From: Prochlorococcus sp. AG-363-P06
Lineage (GTDB): Bacteria; Cyanobacteriota; Cyanobacteriia; PCC-6307; Cyanobiaceae
Assembly (NCBI GenBank): GCA_003280025.1
Contig: QCGD01000007.1
Location: 1 to 64,000 of the forward strand
DNA length: 64,000 bases
Direction of reading: 5' to 3'
Shown: positions 1-8,287 of the stretch, piece after piece
Position numbering within the stretch: the first letter of the stretch is position 1
Layout of the letters: each line of letters starts with the position of its first letter
Program-made: the position numbers and the translations under genes
The notes under the pieces: model-generated
What the model was told of the DNA's origin: nothing
The model's input: only the letters and a program-made list of their open reading frames with translations
Databases searched by the model: none

Positions 1-506
1 GATAATTTTCTACTTAAGTAATTACTTTCTAAAAACGTTTTATTTATAATATTAATATCTAGTTTTTAAATTTATTTTTAAAGGCTGTAATTGTACTTTA
101 AAAATAATTATATAAATTATTAGTAAAATGAATTTTTTATTCTAATTATCTATAATTAATTAATTCAATATTTAAATTTCTAATTTGTTAAAAGAATATA
201 GAAAGATCAATTAAAAGATTTTGAATAACAAAGGTCATTTTTATATGTTTAACATGCTTAAACAATATTGATAAATATTCGCCTCGAAAAGCAAAGCGTT
301 TTTATTCCAATAATCAAATATACTGAATCTATAACTGTTGAAATATTTAATTAAAATATCATTACTATTAGTTTATTTATTATATATTTTTAAAATAATA
401 TGATTCTTAGCCTTTAAAAACAAAAAATTATAATTGATAATTACTTCGATAAAAATATAAATAAAAACTTGATATTATTTATAGAAGAAATAAATAAATA
501 ATCTTT
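1..506. other. AT-rich stretch without a recognisable gene
   Basis: I see no coding frame with a plausible start, no tRNA and no clear terminator here. The stretch is extremely AT-rich and lies downstream of the minus-strand Hli pair, so it could hold the 3' trailer of their transcript. A small RNA cannot be excluded by reading alone. Confidence 0.5.
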
Positions 507-698
507 TTAAAAGATACCAGGAATTATTTGACCAGTTGATATATACGCACCTATCAAGGCAATTATTCCTATCATGGCCCAACGACCATTTACTTTTTCC
601 GCATCCTCAGGATAACCTACGTAATTGCTATCAATTTGTGTCCGTGGTTCAATACTATATATGTTTTGACGACCACCGCTTTCAGTAATTTGAGTCAT
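507..698 (-). CDS. hli: High-light-inducible protein (Hli), 63 aa
   Basis: Small one-helix protein of the chlorophyll a/b-binding superfamily. In cyanobacteria these proteins bind chlorophyll and carotenoid near the photosystems and dissipate excess energy under stress. The family core is visible at about residues 34-63: an E-x-x-N-G-R-W-A-M motif leading into one transmembrane helix and ending in T-G-Q-I-I-P-G. The first 30 residues are a soluble, variable extension. The ATG lies 6 nt after the stop of the next Hli gene (705-812), and both are on the minus strand, so they are probably co-transcribed. The conserved R of the chlorophyll-binding ExxNxR motif is present in this copy. Family membership is secure; the individual role is inferred. 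Confidence 0.9.
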   Translation of the reverse strand: MTQITESGGRQNIYSIEPRTQIDSNYVGYPEDAEKVNGRWAMIGIIALIGAYISTGQIIPGIF

Positions 699-704
699 AA
701 ATAC

Positions 705-812
705 TTAGAACCAACCAGGAATAATTTGTCCAGTAGTTACATATGAGCCAACTGCTGCAACGAAACCTAACATTGCCGCCCAACCATTAAAACGTTCTGC
801 TTCAGGAGTCAT
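705..812 (-). CDS. hli: Very short high-light-inducible protein (Hli), 35 aa
   Basis: Reading the minus strand from an ATG at 812 gives a 35-residue protein starting M-T-P-E-A-E-R-F-N-G-W-A-A-M and ending T-T-G-Q-I-I-P-G-W-F. It is essentially only the Hli helix. It shares the T-G-Q-I-I-P-G end with its neighbour at 507-698 but has almost no N-terminal extension. In the binding motif, E-R-F-N-G-W replaces the usual E-x-x-N-G-R-W, so the arginine after N-G is missing. The stop is 6 nt before the start of the downstream Hli gene, which suggests one operon with this gene first. Such minimal Hli proteins are typical of Prochlorococcus. They presumably act as dimers or as partners of other Hli or photosystem subunits in the thylakoid membrane. 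Confidence 0.85.
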   Translation of the reverse strand: MTPEAERFNGWAAMLGFVAAVGSYVTTGQIIPGWF

Positions 813-963
813 AATAAGAGAAATAAATATGTAAATGATTGTAACAGGTTATGTGAACCTTTGTGAAGTATTCTAAAGTTGTTTAATAAATTTAAGTCTT
901 CTATCATAAATCAACTATATCTTTAACAGAAATGACACATTTATGTTAAGTATCTTTATCTTT

Positions 964-1071
964 TCAGTAATCTTCTCGTGAAGATAATTCATTTAATTCT
1001 TCATTAGTTTGTTCAGTGAATATATCCAATTCAATGCTGTAACTTTCTCTCCAAAATTTAAGCGGATTAAT
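964..1071 (-). CDS. Possible 35-residue ORF without a standard start codon
   Basis: An open frame on the minus strand from an in-frame stop at 1072-1074 down to TGA at 964-966 reads I-N-P-L-K-F-W-R-E-S-Y-S-I-E-L-D and ends S-S-R-E-D-Y. The composition looks protein-like, with amphipathic text and few of the Lys/Asn/Ile runs typical of random AT-rich DNA. There is no ATG, GTG or TTG; the first codon after the upstream stop is ATT. It could be a real gene using a rare ATT start, a gene whose start was lost, or chance. It lies upstream of and in the same direction as the Hli pair. No function can be assigned. Confidence 0.3.
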   Translation of the reverse strand: MNPLKFWRESYSIELDIFTEQTNEELNELSSREDY

Positions 1072-1299
1072 TTACCGATTATCGCTTTTCTCTTTATAAA
1101 TAAACTTTAAATAAACTATATAAATTTATTTTGTTTTATTATTTGCAAAATTGATTTGTCGTAAAAAATTATCTTCTGCATTCTAGAAAGAGAATCAACA
1201 ACTTACAGTTCGCATTATCAAATAAGGTTTGTTATTGGGTGTATCTTTAGCTAATTATTTTTAATTAATTCCTAATAATGAACTCAATTTATTTAAATG

Positions 1300-1371
1300 T
1301 GGGTCGCCTGAGATTCGAACTCAGGACCAGCCGGTTAAAAGCCGGATGCTCTACCACTGAGCTAGCGACCC
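1300..1371 (-). tRNA. tRNA-Lys (anticodon UUU)
   Basis: The minus strand folds as a 72-nt cloverleaf. The seven-base acceptor arms are GGGTCGC and GCGACCC, the D arm is GCTC/GAGC, the anticodon loop is CTTTTAA (UUU) and the T arm is CTGAG-TTCGAAT-CTCAG, followed by discriminator A. CCA is not encoded. The outermost anticodon-stem position appears unpaired (T opposite C), but the other four pairs are good. Confidence 0.93.
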
Positions 1372-1547
1372 ATTTAGTAAAATTGAGTACATTAAAAATT
1401 ATCCCTTTTTAAGGTAAAAAAAACAACTTATTATCCTAACTTGAACAATTGAAATACAATTCTTAACTTATGAAATAAATAATTAAAAATTCTCTCTTTA
1501 TTTGCAGTTAAAAGGTAATATAATTATTAAATAACACTATTTAAAAA

Positions 1548-1646
1548 ATGTTAAGACTTTCTATCGTTTTATTACCAATATTCGCGGCTGCTATCTGGGC
1601 GCTGTTCATTGGGCTGGATGTAAATAAAAGGGCTGGATTAAAATAA
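1548..1646 (+). CDS. psbY: Small photosystem II protein, PsbY-like, 32 aa
   Basis: A 32-residue ORF, M-L-R-L-S-I-V-L-L-P-I-F-A-A-A-I-W-A-L-F, is one transmembrane helix followed by a short basic tail (V-N-K-R-A-G-L-K). The pattern of a hydrophobic stretch with L-L-P, then A-A, then W-A-L resembles cyanobacterial PsbY, a non-essential low-molecular-mass subunit at the edge of photosystem II near cytochrome b559. The ORF starts with ATG and ends 29 nt upstream of trmFO on the same strand. The PsbY call rests on this short motif only; another one-helix photosystem subunit remains possible. Confidence 0.6.
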   Translation: MLRLSIVLLPIFAAAIWALFIGLDVNKRAGLK

Positions 1647-1675
1647 AAAAATTAATTAATAAATTAAGTATTTAA

Positions 1676-3079
1676 TTGTTTGATAAAGAGGTCATTGTAA
1701 TTGGAGCTGGCCTGGCAGGTAGCGAAGCTGCATGGCAAATAGCTAATGCTGGTATATCAGTTAAATTAATTGAAATGCGACCCTCCTTGTCAACTCCAGC
1801 ACATCACACTGGGGAATTTGGAGAATTGGTATGCAGTAATAGTTTTGGAGCTTTAAGTCCAGATAGGGCTGCGGGACTGCTGCAAGAAGAGTTAAGAACT
1901 TTTAATTCTTTAATTATTAAAACTGCTGATCAATTTTCAGTCCCTGCTGGGGGTGCTTTAGCTGTAGATAGATCTAAATTCAGTAATTCCCTGACAGAGA
2001 CTTTATCAGCTCATCCTTTAATTGAAATAAAGAGAATTGAACAATTAGATCTTCCGAATGAAGAAACCATTAGCATAATCGCAACTGGTCCACTAACTTC
2101 AAAAGAACTTGCTATTCAAATAAGAAAATTTACTGGTATTGATTCTTGCCATTTTTTTGATGCGGCAAGTCCAATTATTTATGGGGACACAATAAATTTT
2201 GATATTGCTTTTAAGGCAAGTAGATACGATAAAGGAGATCCGGCATACTTTAATTGCCCTATGATTAAAAAAGATTACTTGAATTTTAGGAACCAACTTA
2301 TTGAGGGAGAGCAGGCTGACTTAAAAGATTTTGAAAAAGAATCTGCAAATTTTTTCGAAGCTTGCTTACCTATTGAGGAGATAGCTAGAAGAGGTGTCGA
2401 CACAATGAGATATGGTCCTCTGAAATCAATTGGTTTGTGGAATCCAGAATGGGGAGATTTATTTGATAGAGAAAATAGATTAAAAAAAAGGCCCCATGCA
2501 ATTGTTCAATTAAGAAAAGAAGATATTGAAGGGAAATTACTAAATATGGTTGGTTTTCAAACTAATCTCAAATGGTCAGAACAAAAAAGAATATTTAGAA
2601 TGATTCCGGGTTTAGAAAAAGCTGAGTTTGTACGTTTTGGAGTAATGCATAGAAATACTTTCTTGGAATCCCCTAAATTACTTTTGCCAACACTTCAATT
2701 CTTGACAAGAAAAACTCTTCTGGCGGCTGGCCAAATAACAGGTACGGAGGGCTATGCTGCAGCCGCTGCAGGAGGTTTGTTGGCAGGAATAAATGCTTCC
2801 TTATTAGCAAAAAATAAAAGTCCAGTAACTTTCCCTAGCGAATCAATTATTGGTTCGTTAATGAACTTCATTAGTAATAAGAATGAAATGATGTCAAATC
2901 AGAAGAAAAATAAGTTTCAACCCATGCCTGCTTCATTTGGCTTGTTACCAGAATTAAATAATAAAATAAAAGAGAAAAAATTAAGATATAAAGCTTATCA
3001 AGAGAGATCTCTTAAGGTATTACATGAGTTTAAAAAAGTATTGGATAAATCTTTTAAAAAAGTTCATTTATCAGTTTAG
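1676..3079 (+). CDS. trmFO: FAD/folate-dependent tRNA (uracil-5-)-methyltransferase TrmFO
   Basis: Makes 5-methyluridine at position 54 of the tRNA T-loop, using methylenetetrahydrofolate and FAD rather than SAM. The 467-residue length matches the family. The N-terminus carries a dinucleotide-binding G-A-G-L-A-G at residues 10-15. The family signature E-L-V-C-S-N-S-F-G follows near residue 50, and a second FAD-contact segment, [13 protein letters not shown], lies near residue 360. Translation starts at TTG (1676); the Rossmann motif follows at the expected distance and no in-frame ATG fits better. FolD (52823-53719) supplies the folate pool. crtH follows 32 nt downstream. Confidence 0.93.
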   Translation: MFDKEVIVIGAGLAGSEAAWQIANAGISVKLIEMRPSLSTPAHHTGEFGELVCSNSFGALSPDRAAGLLQEELRTFNSLIIKTADQFSVPAGGALAVDRSKFSNSLTETLSAHPLIEIKRIEQLDLPNEETISIIATGPLTSKELAIQIRKFTGIDSCHFFDAASPIIYGDTINFDIAFKASRYDKGDPAYFNCPMIKKDYLNFRNQLIEGEQADLKDFEKESANFFEACLPIEEIARRGVDTMRYGPLKSIGLWNPEWGDLFDRENRLKKRPHAIVQLRKEDIEGKLLNMVGFQTNLKWSEQKRIFRMIPGLEKAEFVRFGVMHRNTFLESPKLLLPTLQFLTRKTLLAAGQITGTEGYAAAAAGGLLAGINASLLAKNKSPVTFPSESIIGSLMNFISNKNEMMSNQKKNKFQPMPASFGLLPELNNKIKEKKLRYKAYQERSLKVLHEFKKVLDKSFKKVHLSV

Positions 3080-3111
3080 ATTAATTAAAATGAATTATTT
3101 AAAGATTTAAA

Positions 3112-4653
3112 ATGATATCTAATAAAGAAAATTTTGATGCAATTATTATTGGCTCTGGAATAGGAGGATTAGTAACAGCATCACAATTAGCTGCTAAGGG
3201 AGCAAAAGTTCTAGTTCTGGAAAAATATATTATTCCTGGAGGGAGTGGGGGTTCTTTTAAGAGAAAAGGTTATACCTTTGATGTTGGGGCTTCAATGATC
3301 TTTGGTTTTGGAGAAAAAGGATATACAAATTTATTAACTCGTGCTCTAAAAGATGTAAATGAGAAATGTGAAACTATTCCGGACCCTGTTCAACTTGAGT
3401 ACCATTTGCCAAACAATTTTAGTATTTCTGTTGATAAGGAATATGAAGAATTTATTAGAAAATTATCAGATCGTTTCCCTAAAGAAAAAAAAGGGATAAG
3501 GAAATTTTATGGAACTTGTGCAAAGGTCTTTAATTGTTTAGATTCTATGCCATTATTATCCATTGAAGACCCTAGCTATCTTTTTAAGGTTTTCTTCAAA
3601 GCCCCACTATCCTGTCTAGGCTTAGCTAGATGGTTGCCAATAAACGCAGGAGATGTTGCAAGAAAGTTTATTAAGGATCCAGAACTTTTAAAATTTATTG
3701 ATATTGAATGTTTTTGTTGGTCAGTAATGCCAGCGCTGAAAACTCCTATGATAAATGCAGGAATGGTCTTTACTGATAGACATGCTGGAGGTATTAATTA
3801 TCCAAAAGGTGGAGTGGGAAAGATAGCAGAGAAATTAGTTTCTGGAATTGAAGGATTAGGAAGTAAGATTCGTTATAAAGCAAATGTTACTGAAATACTT
3901 TTAAAGAATGAAAAGGCAATAGGAGTAAAGCTATCAAATGGAGAAGAAATATACTCAAATATTATCGTATCAAATTCAACTAGATGGGATACTTTTGGAC
4001 TTAATAATAATAAAGGATTAATTAATAAAAAATATGTACCCAAAAGTGAATATAAGTGGTCTGAAACTTATAAACCGTCCCCTTCTTTTGTCTCAATTCA
4101 TCTTGGAGTTGATAAAAAATTAATAAGTAGAAACTTTAATTGTCATCATATTATTGTTGAGAATTGGGATGAATTAGAGAATGAAAAAGGGGTCATTTTT
4201 ATTTCTATCCCTACCTTGCTAGATGCCTCTTTAGCTCCAGAAGACAAGCATATTATCCATGCATTCACTCCGTCATCAATAAATGAATGGGAAAACCTAT
4301 CAAGGAAAGAATATCTTCTTAAGAAAGAAAATTATTTTTTATTTCTTATAGAAAAGATTTCTAAAATAATTCCTAATCTTGATCAAAATATTGATCATAA
4401 AGAAGTTGGGACTCCTAAAACTCATAGAAAATTTCTTGGAAGATTTCAAGGTAGCTATGGACCAATTCCTAATAAAAAGTTACTTGGTCTTCTTCCTATG
4501 CCATTTAATACTACCAATATTAAAAACCTCTATTGCGTCGGGGATTCATGTTTCCCTGGTCAAGGTCTAAATGCAGTCGCTTTTAGTGGTTATGCTTGCG
4601 CTCATAAAATAGGCTCAAAACTAAATATCAATAGATTTAAGTTGCCGGACTAG
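3112..4653 (+). CDS. crtH: Carotenoid (prolycopene) isomerase CrtH/CRTISO
   Basis: Converts tetra-cis prolycopene to all-trans lycopene, the substrate of the lycopene cyclase encoded at 62496-63707. The 513-residue protein has an FAD-binding G-S-G-I-G-G at residues 14-19, an E-K acidic end of the second beta strand, and the P-G-G-S-G-G-S-F motif just after it. The C-terminal segment, about residues 475-500 (V-G-D-S-C-F-P-G-Q-G-L-N-A-V-A-F-S-G), is typical of CrtI/CRTISO flavoproteins. It starts at ATG 3112. A hydrophobic ORF follows after 15 nt. I favour the isomerase over a desaturase because of the length and the isomerase-type N-terminus. Confidence 0.9.
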   Translation: MISNKENFDAIIIGSGIGGLVTASQLAAKGAKVLVLEKYIIPGGSGGSFKRKGYTFDVGASMIFGFGEKGYTNLLTRALKDVNEKCETIPDPVQLEYHLPNNFSISVDKEYEEFIRKLSDRFPKEKKGIRKFYGTCAKVFNCLDSMPLLSIEDPSYLFKVFFKAPLSCLGLARWLPINAGDVARKFIKDPELLKFIDIECFCWSVMPALKTPMINAGMVFTDRHAGGINYPKGGVGKIAEKLVSGIEGLGSKIRYKANVTEILLKNEKAIGVKLSNGEEIYSNIIVSNSTRWDTFGLNNNKGLINKKYVPKSEYKWSETYKPSPSFVSIHLGVDKKLISRNFNCHHIIVENWDELENEKGVIFISIPTLLDASLAPEDKHIIHAFTPSSINEWENLSRKEYLLKKENYFLFLIEKISKIIPNLDQNIDHKEVGTPKTHRKFLGRFQGSYGPIPNKKLLGLLPMPFNTTNIKNLYCVGDSCFPGQGLNAVAFSGYACAHKIGSKLNINRFKLPD

Positions 4654-4668
4654 TCCAGTTTAAAAAAT

Positions 4669-5175
4669 ATGATAGTAAAGTTTAATAATCTTTTTGTTGT
4701 GAAAATTTCATTAATTTCATTATTTTTAGCACTTACAATTCCTCTGCCATTTATTTCAACTGAAGAATTCAAAATAATTTCATTAATATTATTTGTCTTT
4801 GGACTATTTTCAATTTTTAATATCACAAATGATTATGTAGAAACTACTAATGAGAAAATCACTTATAAATCAAGCTTCCTTTCTAAAACCTTTGGCAAAA
4901 AAAATTGGGAAATTTGTTGGACAGATATAAAGTTCATCAAAGCTTTGCCCACTAGCCAGGGGAGTAAAGTATATTACTTCGTTACTAATAAAGATGAAAA
5001 TTTTCTTTTACCTCAAAGGTTGGAGAATTTCGAGGAATTTATATTATTAATTTCTAAAAAAACTGGGCTTAATGTTGAAGCTCTTTCATCTATTTCTCCT
5101 TTGTGGACATATAGGTTGCTAACATTACTTTCTTTATTAATGATTATTAGTGAGCTTATTGCCTTCTTAATTTAG
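4669..5175 (+). CDS. Hypothetical membrane protein, 168 aa
   Basis: Not recognised as a named family. Two hydrophobic helices lie in residues 10-60, a soluble beta-rich middle of about 85 residues follows, and a third helix sits at the extreme C-terminus (about 148-168). The middle part, with N-E-K-I-T-Y-K-S and a W-T-D-I-K-F-I-K stretch, resembles the PH-like domains found in some small bacterial membrane proteins, but this is only an impression. It starts 15 nt after crtH on the same strand and is probably co-transcribed. Its last 4 nt overlap the 3' end of the convergent response-regulator gene. Confidence 0.75.
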   Translation: MIVKFNNLFVVKISLISLFLALTIPLPFISTEEFKIISLILFVFGLFSIFNITNDYVETTNEKITYKSSFLSKTFGKKNWEICWTDIKFIKALPTSQGSKVYYFVTNKDENFLLPQRLENFEEFILLISKKTGLNVEALSSISPLWTYRLLTLLSLLMIISELIAFLI

Positions 5176-5909
5176 ATATTATCTATGCTAAATCTATAGC
5201 CTTGTTGCCTTACAGTAGTTATTCCTCCTCCTTCACCTAACCCTGCCTGCTCTAGTTTTCTTCTTAATGTCAGAACTTGAGTATCTACTGATCTTGGCCC
5301 TCCGCTAAATGGAGGCCATGCCATCCTTAAAAGCTCTTGTCGACTTCTTATCATACCTGGAGGCATAAGTAGCGCACAAAGCAAGGCAAACTCTCTTGGG
5401 CTTAATTCTACGGGCTTTTCGCTGAGAGTAACTTGTCTTAAAAGTAAATGAACTTCTAATGGGCCAACTTCAACTTTTTCTTGTAACCCTATTCTCCCTC
5501 TTTTCAAGAGAGTTCTGCATCTCGCTGCTAACTCTTCTAGACCAAAAGGTTTTCTAAGGACATCGTCAGCTCCTTCGTCAAACAAATTCACTAATGCTTC
5601 AACACCGGACCTTGCAGTTAGAACAATAACTGCACATCCAAGTTGATGGGCCAATCTCATTGCCGTATTTTGTTCAAGGATCTCTGCACTTACAAGTAAG
5701 TCAGGTGACTGTTCTCTACATAAATCAACTGCTTCTGCAGCTGATCCAACTGCAGCAGCTAGATGACCATCTTGACGAAGTCTTTGTACTAATACAGTTC
5801 TTAATGTGGGGTGAGGTTCAACGACAAGAACTCTCGAAGGGGTTTGAGAGCTAGAAGGCAATTGTGAACTGCCAGGAGTTGAAGCTAAGATTTGCTCAGT
5901 TGATTGCAT
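5172..5909 (-). CDS. OmpR-type response regulator with degenerate receiver
   Basis: Receiver domain at about residues 26-140 and an OmpR/PhoB winged helix at about 146-243 (L-S-P-R-E-F-A-L-L, then V-D-T-Q-V-L-T-L-R-R-K-L and V-R-Q-Q-G-Y-R-F). The receiver lacks the phosphorylation site: where the family has P-D-L-x-x-x-D, this protein reads P-D-L-L-V-S-A, with Ala75 in place of the Asp. The acidic pocket is E31-P32 instead of D-D. The Thr (V-L-T-A, about T98) and Lys (R-K-P-F, about K120) are retained. A 25-residue Ser/Pro/Gln-rich leader precedes the domain. The protein is unusually rich in Ala, Leu and Arg for this genome. It probably binds DNA without classical phosphotransfer; its targets are unknown. 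It is divergent from the gene at 5996. Confidence 0.88.
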   Translation of the reverse strand: MQSTEQILASTPGSSQLPSSSQTPSRVLVVEPHPTLRTVLVQRLRQDGHLAAAVGSAAEAVDLCREQSPDLLVSAEILEQNTAMRLAHQLGCAVIVLTARSGVEALVNLFDEGADDVLRKPFGLEELAARCRTLLKRGRIGLQEKVEVGPLEVHLLLRQVTLSEKPVELSPREFALLCALLMPPGMIRSRQELLRMAWPPFSGGPRSVDTQVLTLRRKLEQAGLGEGGGITTVRQQGYRFSIDNI

Positions 5910-5995
5910 TCTTATTTACTGTTGGGCCAGGCAATTTTTTATCATCATTAATAAGGTATAACAAATGCTAAATAAAAATAAGATTTTATCGAATT

Positions 5996-6265
5996 ATGAC
6001 ATCATTTGAAAATCCACAAGCAATTCGTCATTTTCAATCAATTTGCGATAGTTGCCAAGACTTGGTTACTCGTTTCCATACACCATCAGATCTTAAATTA
6101 TATAGTGATGGTTATCTCCAAGCCTTAAGGAATTGCAGTAGTTTAGAGCAAAGAGATCAGGAGAAATTAGAAAGATTAATAGAAAGATGGATACTAGATC
6201 CATCAAGCTTCATTGATCCAAATGGAGATGAAAATAAAGGATTTTTTGATAAAAAAAATTGTTAA
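5996..6265 (+). CDS. Cyanobacterial conserved small protein, DUF6761-like
   Basis: An 89-residue soluble, mostly helical protein. The stretch I-R-H-F-Q-S-I-C-D-S-C-Q-D-L-V, followed by L-K-L-Y-S-D-G-Y-L-Q-A-L-R and R-L-I-E-R-W-I-L-D-P-S, matches my recollection of a cyanobacteria-specific DUF (6761) of unknown function. There is no signal peptide or membrane segment. It stands alone on the plus strand between the divergent response regulator and the convergent grxD. No biochemical role can be proposed. Confidence 0.75.
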   Translation: MTSFENPQAIRHFQSICDSCQDLVTRFHTPSDLKLYSDGYLQALRNCSSLEQRDQEKLERLIERWILDPSSFIDPNGDENKGFFDKKNC

Positions 6266-6322
6266 AATATTAATTTTTATTAACTAATGTCAGTATTTAT
6301 ACTTACTAAGTGTGTGTTTTAT

Positions 6323-6646
6323 TTAAGAAGCTAATTCAATTTCGATTTTTTCTTTTAAAGTTCCAGAATTGTACATTTCGATCAGAATATCTGAGCCCCC
6401 TAGAAATTCTCCTTTTAAATAAACTTGAGGTATTGTTGGCCAATCTGAATATTCTTTAATTCCTTCTCTTATTTCGTAATCGCTTAAGACATCAAATGTA
6501 TTAAATTCGAGTCCCAAAGAGTTAAGAATTTGGACCACATTGTTGGAAAACCCGCATTGAGGCATTAATTTAGTTCCTTTCATGAAAACCATAAGTGGAT
6601 TTGAATCAATTAAATTTTTAATTTTATCTTTAGTTGAATTTTGCAT
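6323..6646 (-). CDS. grxD: Monothiol glutaredoxin (Grx4/GrxD type)
   Basis: A 107-residue CGFS-type glutaredoxin. The active site P-Q-C-G-F-S is at residues 29-34, the glutathione-binding W-P-T-I-P-Q-V-Y lies near residue 70, and G-G-S-D near residue 84. Monothiol glutaredoxins of this class bind a [2Fe-2S] cluster with glutathione and deliver or sense iron-sulfur clusters in the cytoplasm. The gene lies 3 nt downstream of a BolA gene on the same strand. Grx and BolA form heterodimers sharing a cluster, so the neighbourhood supports the function. Confidence 0.95.
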   Translation of the reverse strand: MQNSTKDKIKNLIDSNPLMVFMKGTKLMPQCGFSNNVVQILNSLGLEFNTFDVLSDYEIREGIKEYSDWPTIPQVYLKGEFLGGSDILIEMYNSGTLKEKIEIELAS

Positions 6647-6649
6647 AAT

Positions 6650-6880
6650 TTAATTAGGTGTTTCTGTTTTTAATGCCAGTGCATGAATAGCTTCTGAGGC
6701 TAGTTCTTCTTTTAGAGCAGAATAAACTAGCTTATGTTGTTTAACTAATGATAACCCATTAAATTCAGAAGAGATTACAGTTACTTGTAAATGATCATTA
6801 CCTTTTAAATTCTCAACTAAAACTTCTGAATCTGGTATTTTTTTAGTAATTAAGTTTACAACTTCTGTTTTTGTAATCAT
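6650..6880 (-). CDS. bolA: BolA family protein
   Basis: A 76-residue protein with the BolA fold. The signature F-N-G-L-S-L-V-K-Q-H-K-L-V-Y-S-A-L includes the conserved H that acts as a cluster ligand in Grx-BolA dimers, and A-I-H-A-L-A-L-K-T lies at the C-terminus. I chose the ATG at 6880 because an upstream in-frame start at 6925 would add 15 non-conserved residues and run into the preceding lipoprotein gene. The grxD start is 3 nt after the stop. The likely role is iron-sulfur homeostasis together with GrxD. Confidence 0.92.
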   Translation of the reverse strand: MITKTEVVNLITKKIPDSEVLVENLKGNDHLQVTVISSEFNGLSLVKQHKLVYSALKEELASEAIHALALKTETPN

Positions 6881-6890
6881 GATATATATT

Positions 6891-7484
6891 CTAAAACCCT
6901 TTATAAGATGTATTAACAAAGCCAAGTTTAACTAAATTCGCATATGCTTCTTTACCTTGTGTGCTATTAGGAGACATTAATCGAATTATTTCAACAAGTA
7001 ATGGTACTGATACTTCGGGTTGCTGTTTTCTTGTATAAAGGGCAGCTAATCTTGCATTAGATTCCGCCCAGGCTTTTATTGATTCTCTTCCTTTCTTCTC
7101 CATTTCTAAGGGTATTCTGGCATCTAAACCTCTAAATGAACCATTTAAATCTCTATAAAATCCTGATAGTTGTTTAGCTAGATTTCTTGCTATGTCATAA
7201 TTTCTTTTAGCTTTTTCGAATTCACCATTTGCTATTAAGTTATCTCCCTCTTTTAAATAAGCTTTGACATTAGCAATTGTAAGGTTTTTATTACTATTTG
7301 ATAGAACCTTATAGGTTTTAGCATCTTCACTTTCGATTGAAGGCTTTTTATTATCAATTGAAATAACCTTATTACTTCTTAACTCTTTATTTTCTGAATT
7401 AGAGCAACCTGTTAAGGGGAAAATTCCAAAAATTACAAAAAAAACTGGGATGAATTTTAAAAATCTCATATTCTTGTGATTCAT
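6891..7484 (-). CDS. Predicted lipoprotein, helical repeat type, 197 aa
   Basis: The signal peptide ends in a lipobox, L-T-G-C, with Cys27 as the predicted lipidated residue, so the mature protein should sit on a membrane facing the periplasm or lumen. A polar linker follows. From about residue 75 a helical region (L-K-E-G-D-N-L-I-A-N-G-E-F-E-K-A-K-R-N-Y-D) looks like a TPR-type helix pair, and further helices contain A-A-L-Y-T-R-K-Q-Q-P. I do not recognise a named function. It is the second gene of the run plsC-lipoprotein-bolA-grxD, 27 nt after plsC and 10 nt before bolA. Confidence 0.82.
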   Translation of the reverse strand: MNHKNMRFLKFIPVFFVIFGIFPLTGCSNSENKELRSNKVISIDNKKPSIESEDAKTYKVLSNSNKNLTIANVKAYLKEGDNLIANGEFEKAKRNYDIARNLAKQLSGFYRDLNGSFRGLDARIPLEMEKKGRESIKAWAESNARLAALYTRKQQPEVSVPLLVEIIRLMSPNSTQGKEAYANLVKLGFVNTSYKGF

Positions 7485-7511
7485 TAAAATTAATACTAAC
7501 TGATTATGGCT

Positions 7512-8192
7512 TCATCGACCGAGATTTTCTAATGCTATCTTTTCAGCCTTCATCATTTTTTTATGCAAAATATTATTAAATTCTTTAATAGATAAATTTA
7601 GATTGTCATTAATAAATAAAGGTTCACCAAAGCATAAAGAAAATTTGTCTCTAAATCTGGGAGAGACTTGGCTGTAAGCAATGCCAATGGGAATTATAGT
7701 TATGGAATTTGTTTTTGTTGTTGCTAATCTGGCTAATCTGTAAACTCCTTCTTTGAGGACTATTTTTTTTCCATGCTTATTAATCTTTCCTTCAGGGAAA
7801 ACAACAAGTTGTTTTCTTTTTGCGATTAGATTTACTGCATATCTCAATGCTGAGAGAGAAGGAGATAATTGATTTATTGAAAAACAACCAAGCCTTTTTA
7901 AAAACCAACCTTGTATGCCTCTCATTTCAGATTTTGTAACCATAAATCTACAATCATTTTTAGTTACTCTTCTACCCATAGCCATAGTGAGGACTAATCC
8001 ATCCCATCTAGATCTATGTGTAGGGGCAAGAATAATTGAAGAATTATTTGGGATAGAAAAACTATTTTTAATTATTGTCTTTTCACTAAAAAAAACATTC
8101 ATAAGAAGATCTTGGGTCACAAACATTGCTATATAGGCCAATAAGGGATTAATCCCGTACCCTGTATCTGTGGATTTCTTCTTCAAATTCAA
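7512..8192 (-). CDS. plsC: 1-acyl-sn-glycerol-3-phosphate acyltransferase (PlsC family)
   Basis: Membrane-associated acyltransferase that adds the second acyl chain to lysophosphatidate, feeding CdsA (35429-36280). The catalytic H-x4-D box is T-H-R-S-R-W-D with His59 and Asp64, and the phosphate-binding block reads F-P-E-G-K-I-N around residue 133. At 226 residues it is of normal length. The N-terminus has one hydrophobic stretch (about 15-35). The substrate call follows from the family; other glycerophospholipid acyltransferases share the motifs. It is divergent from pdxJ with a 95-nt gap that must contain both promoters. Confidence 0.88.
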   Translation of the reverse strand: MNLKKKSTDTGYGINPLLAYIAMFVTQDLLMNVFFSEKTIIKNSFSIPNNSSIILAPTHRSRWDGLVLTMAMGRRVTKNDCRFMVTKSEMRGIQGWFLKRLGCFSINQLSPSLSALRYAVNLIAKRKQLVVFPEGKINKHGKKIVLKEGVYRLARLATTKTNSITIIPIGIAYSQVSPRFRDKFSLCFGEPLFINDNLNLSIKEFNNILHKKMMKAEKIALENLGR

Positions 8193-8287
8193 TTAACTAT
8201 ATATTAATAATTTATAGGTTTGTAATCTTTTATTGGTTATTATTGGGCGGTTACTAGATTGTCCGGAAACTAAGATCCTTTGAAATC

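Noticed and set aside
6881-6925. Longer bolA start at 6925
   Set aside because: It adds 15 non-conserved residues and overlaps the upstream lipoprotein gene; the ATG at 6880 matches the family length.
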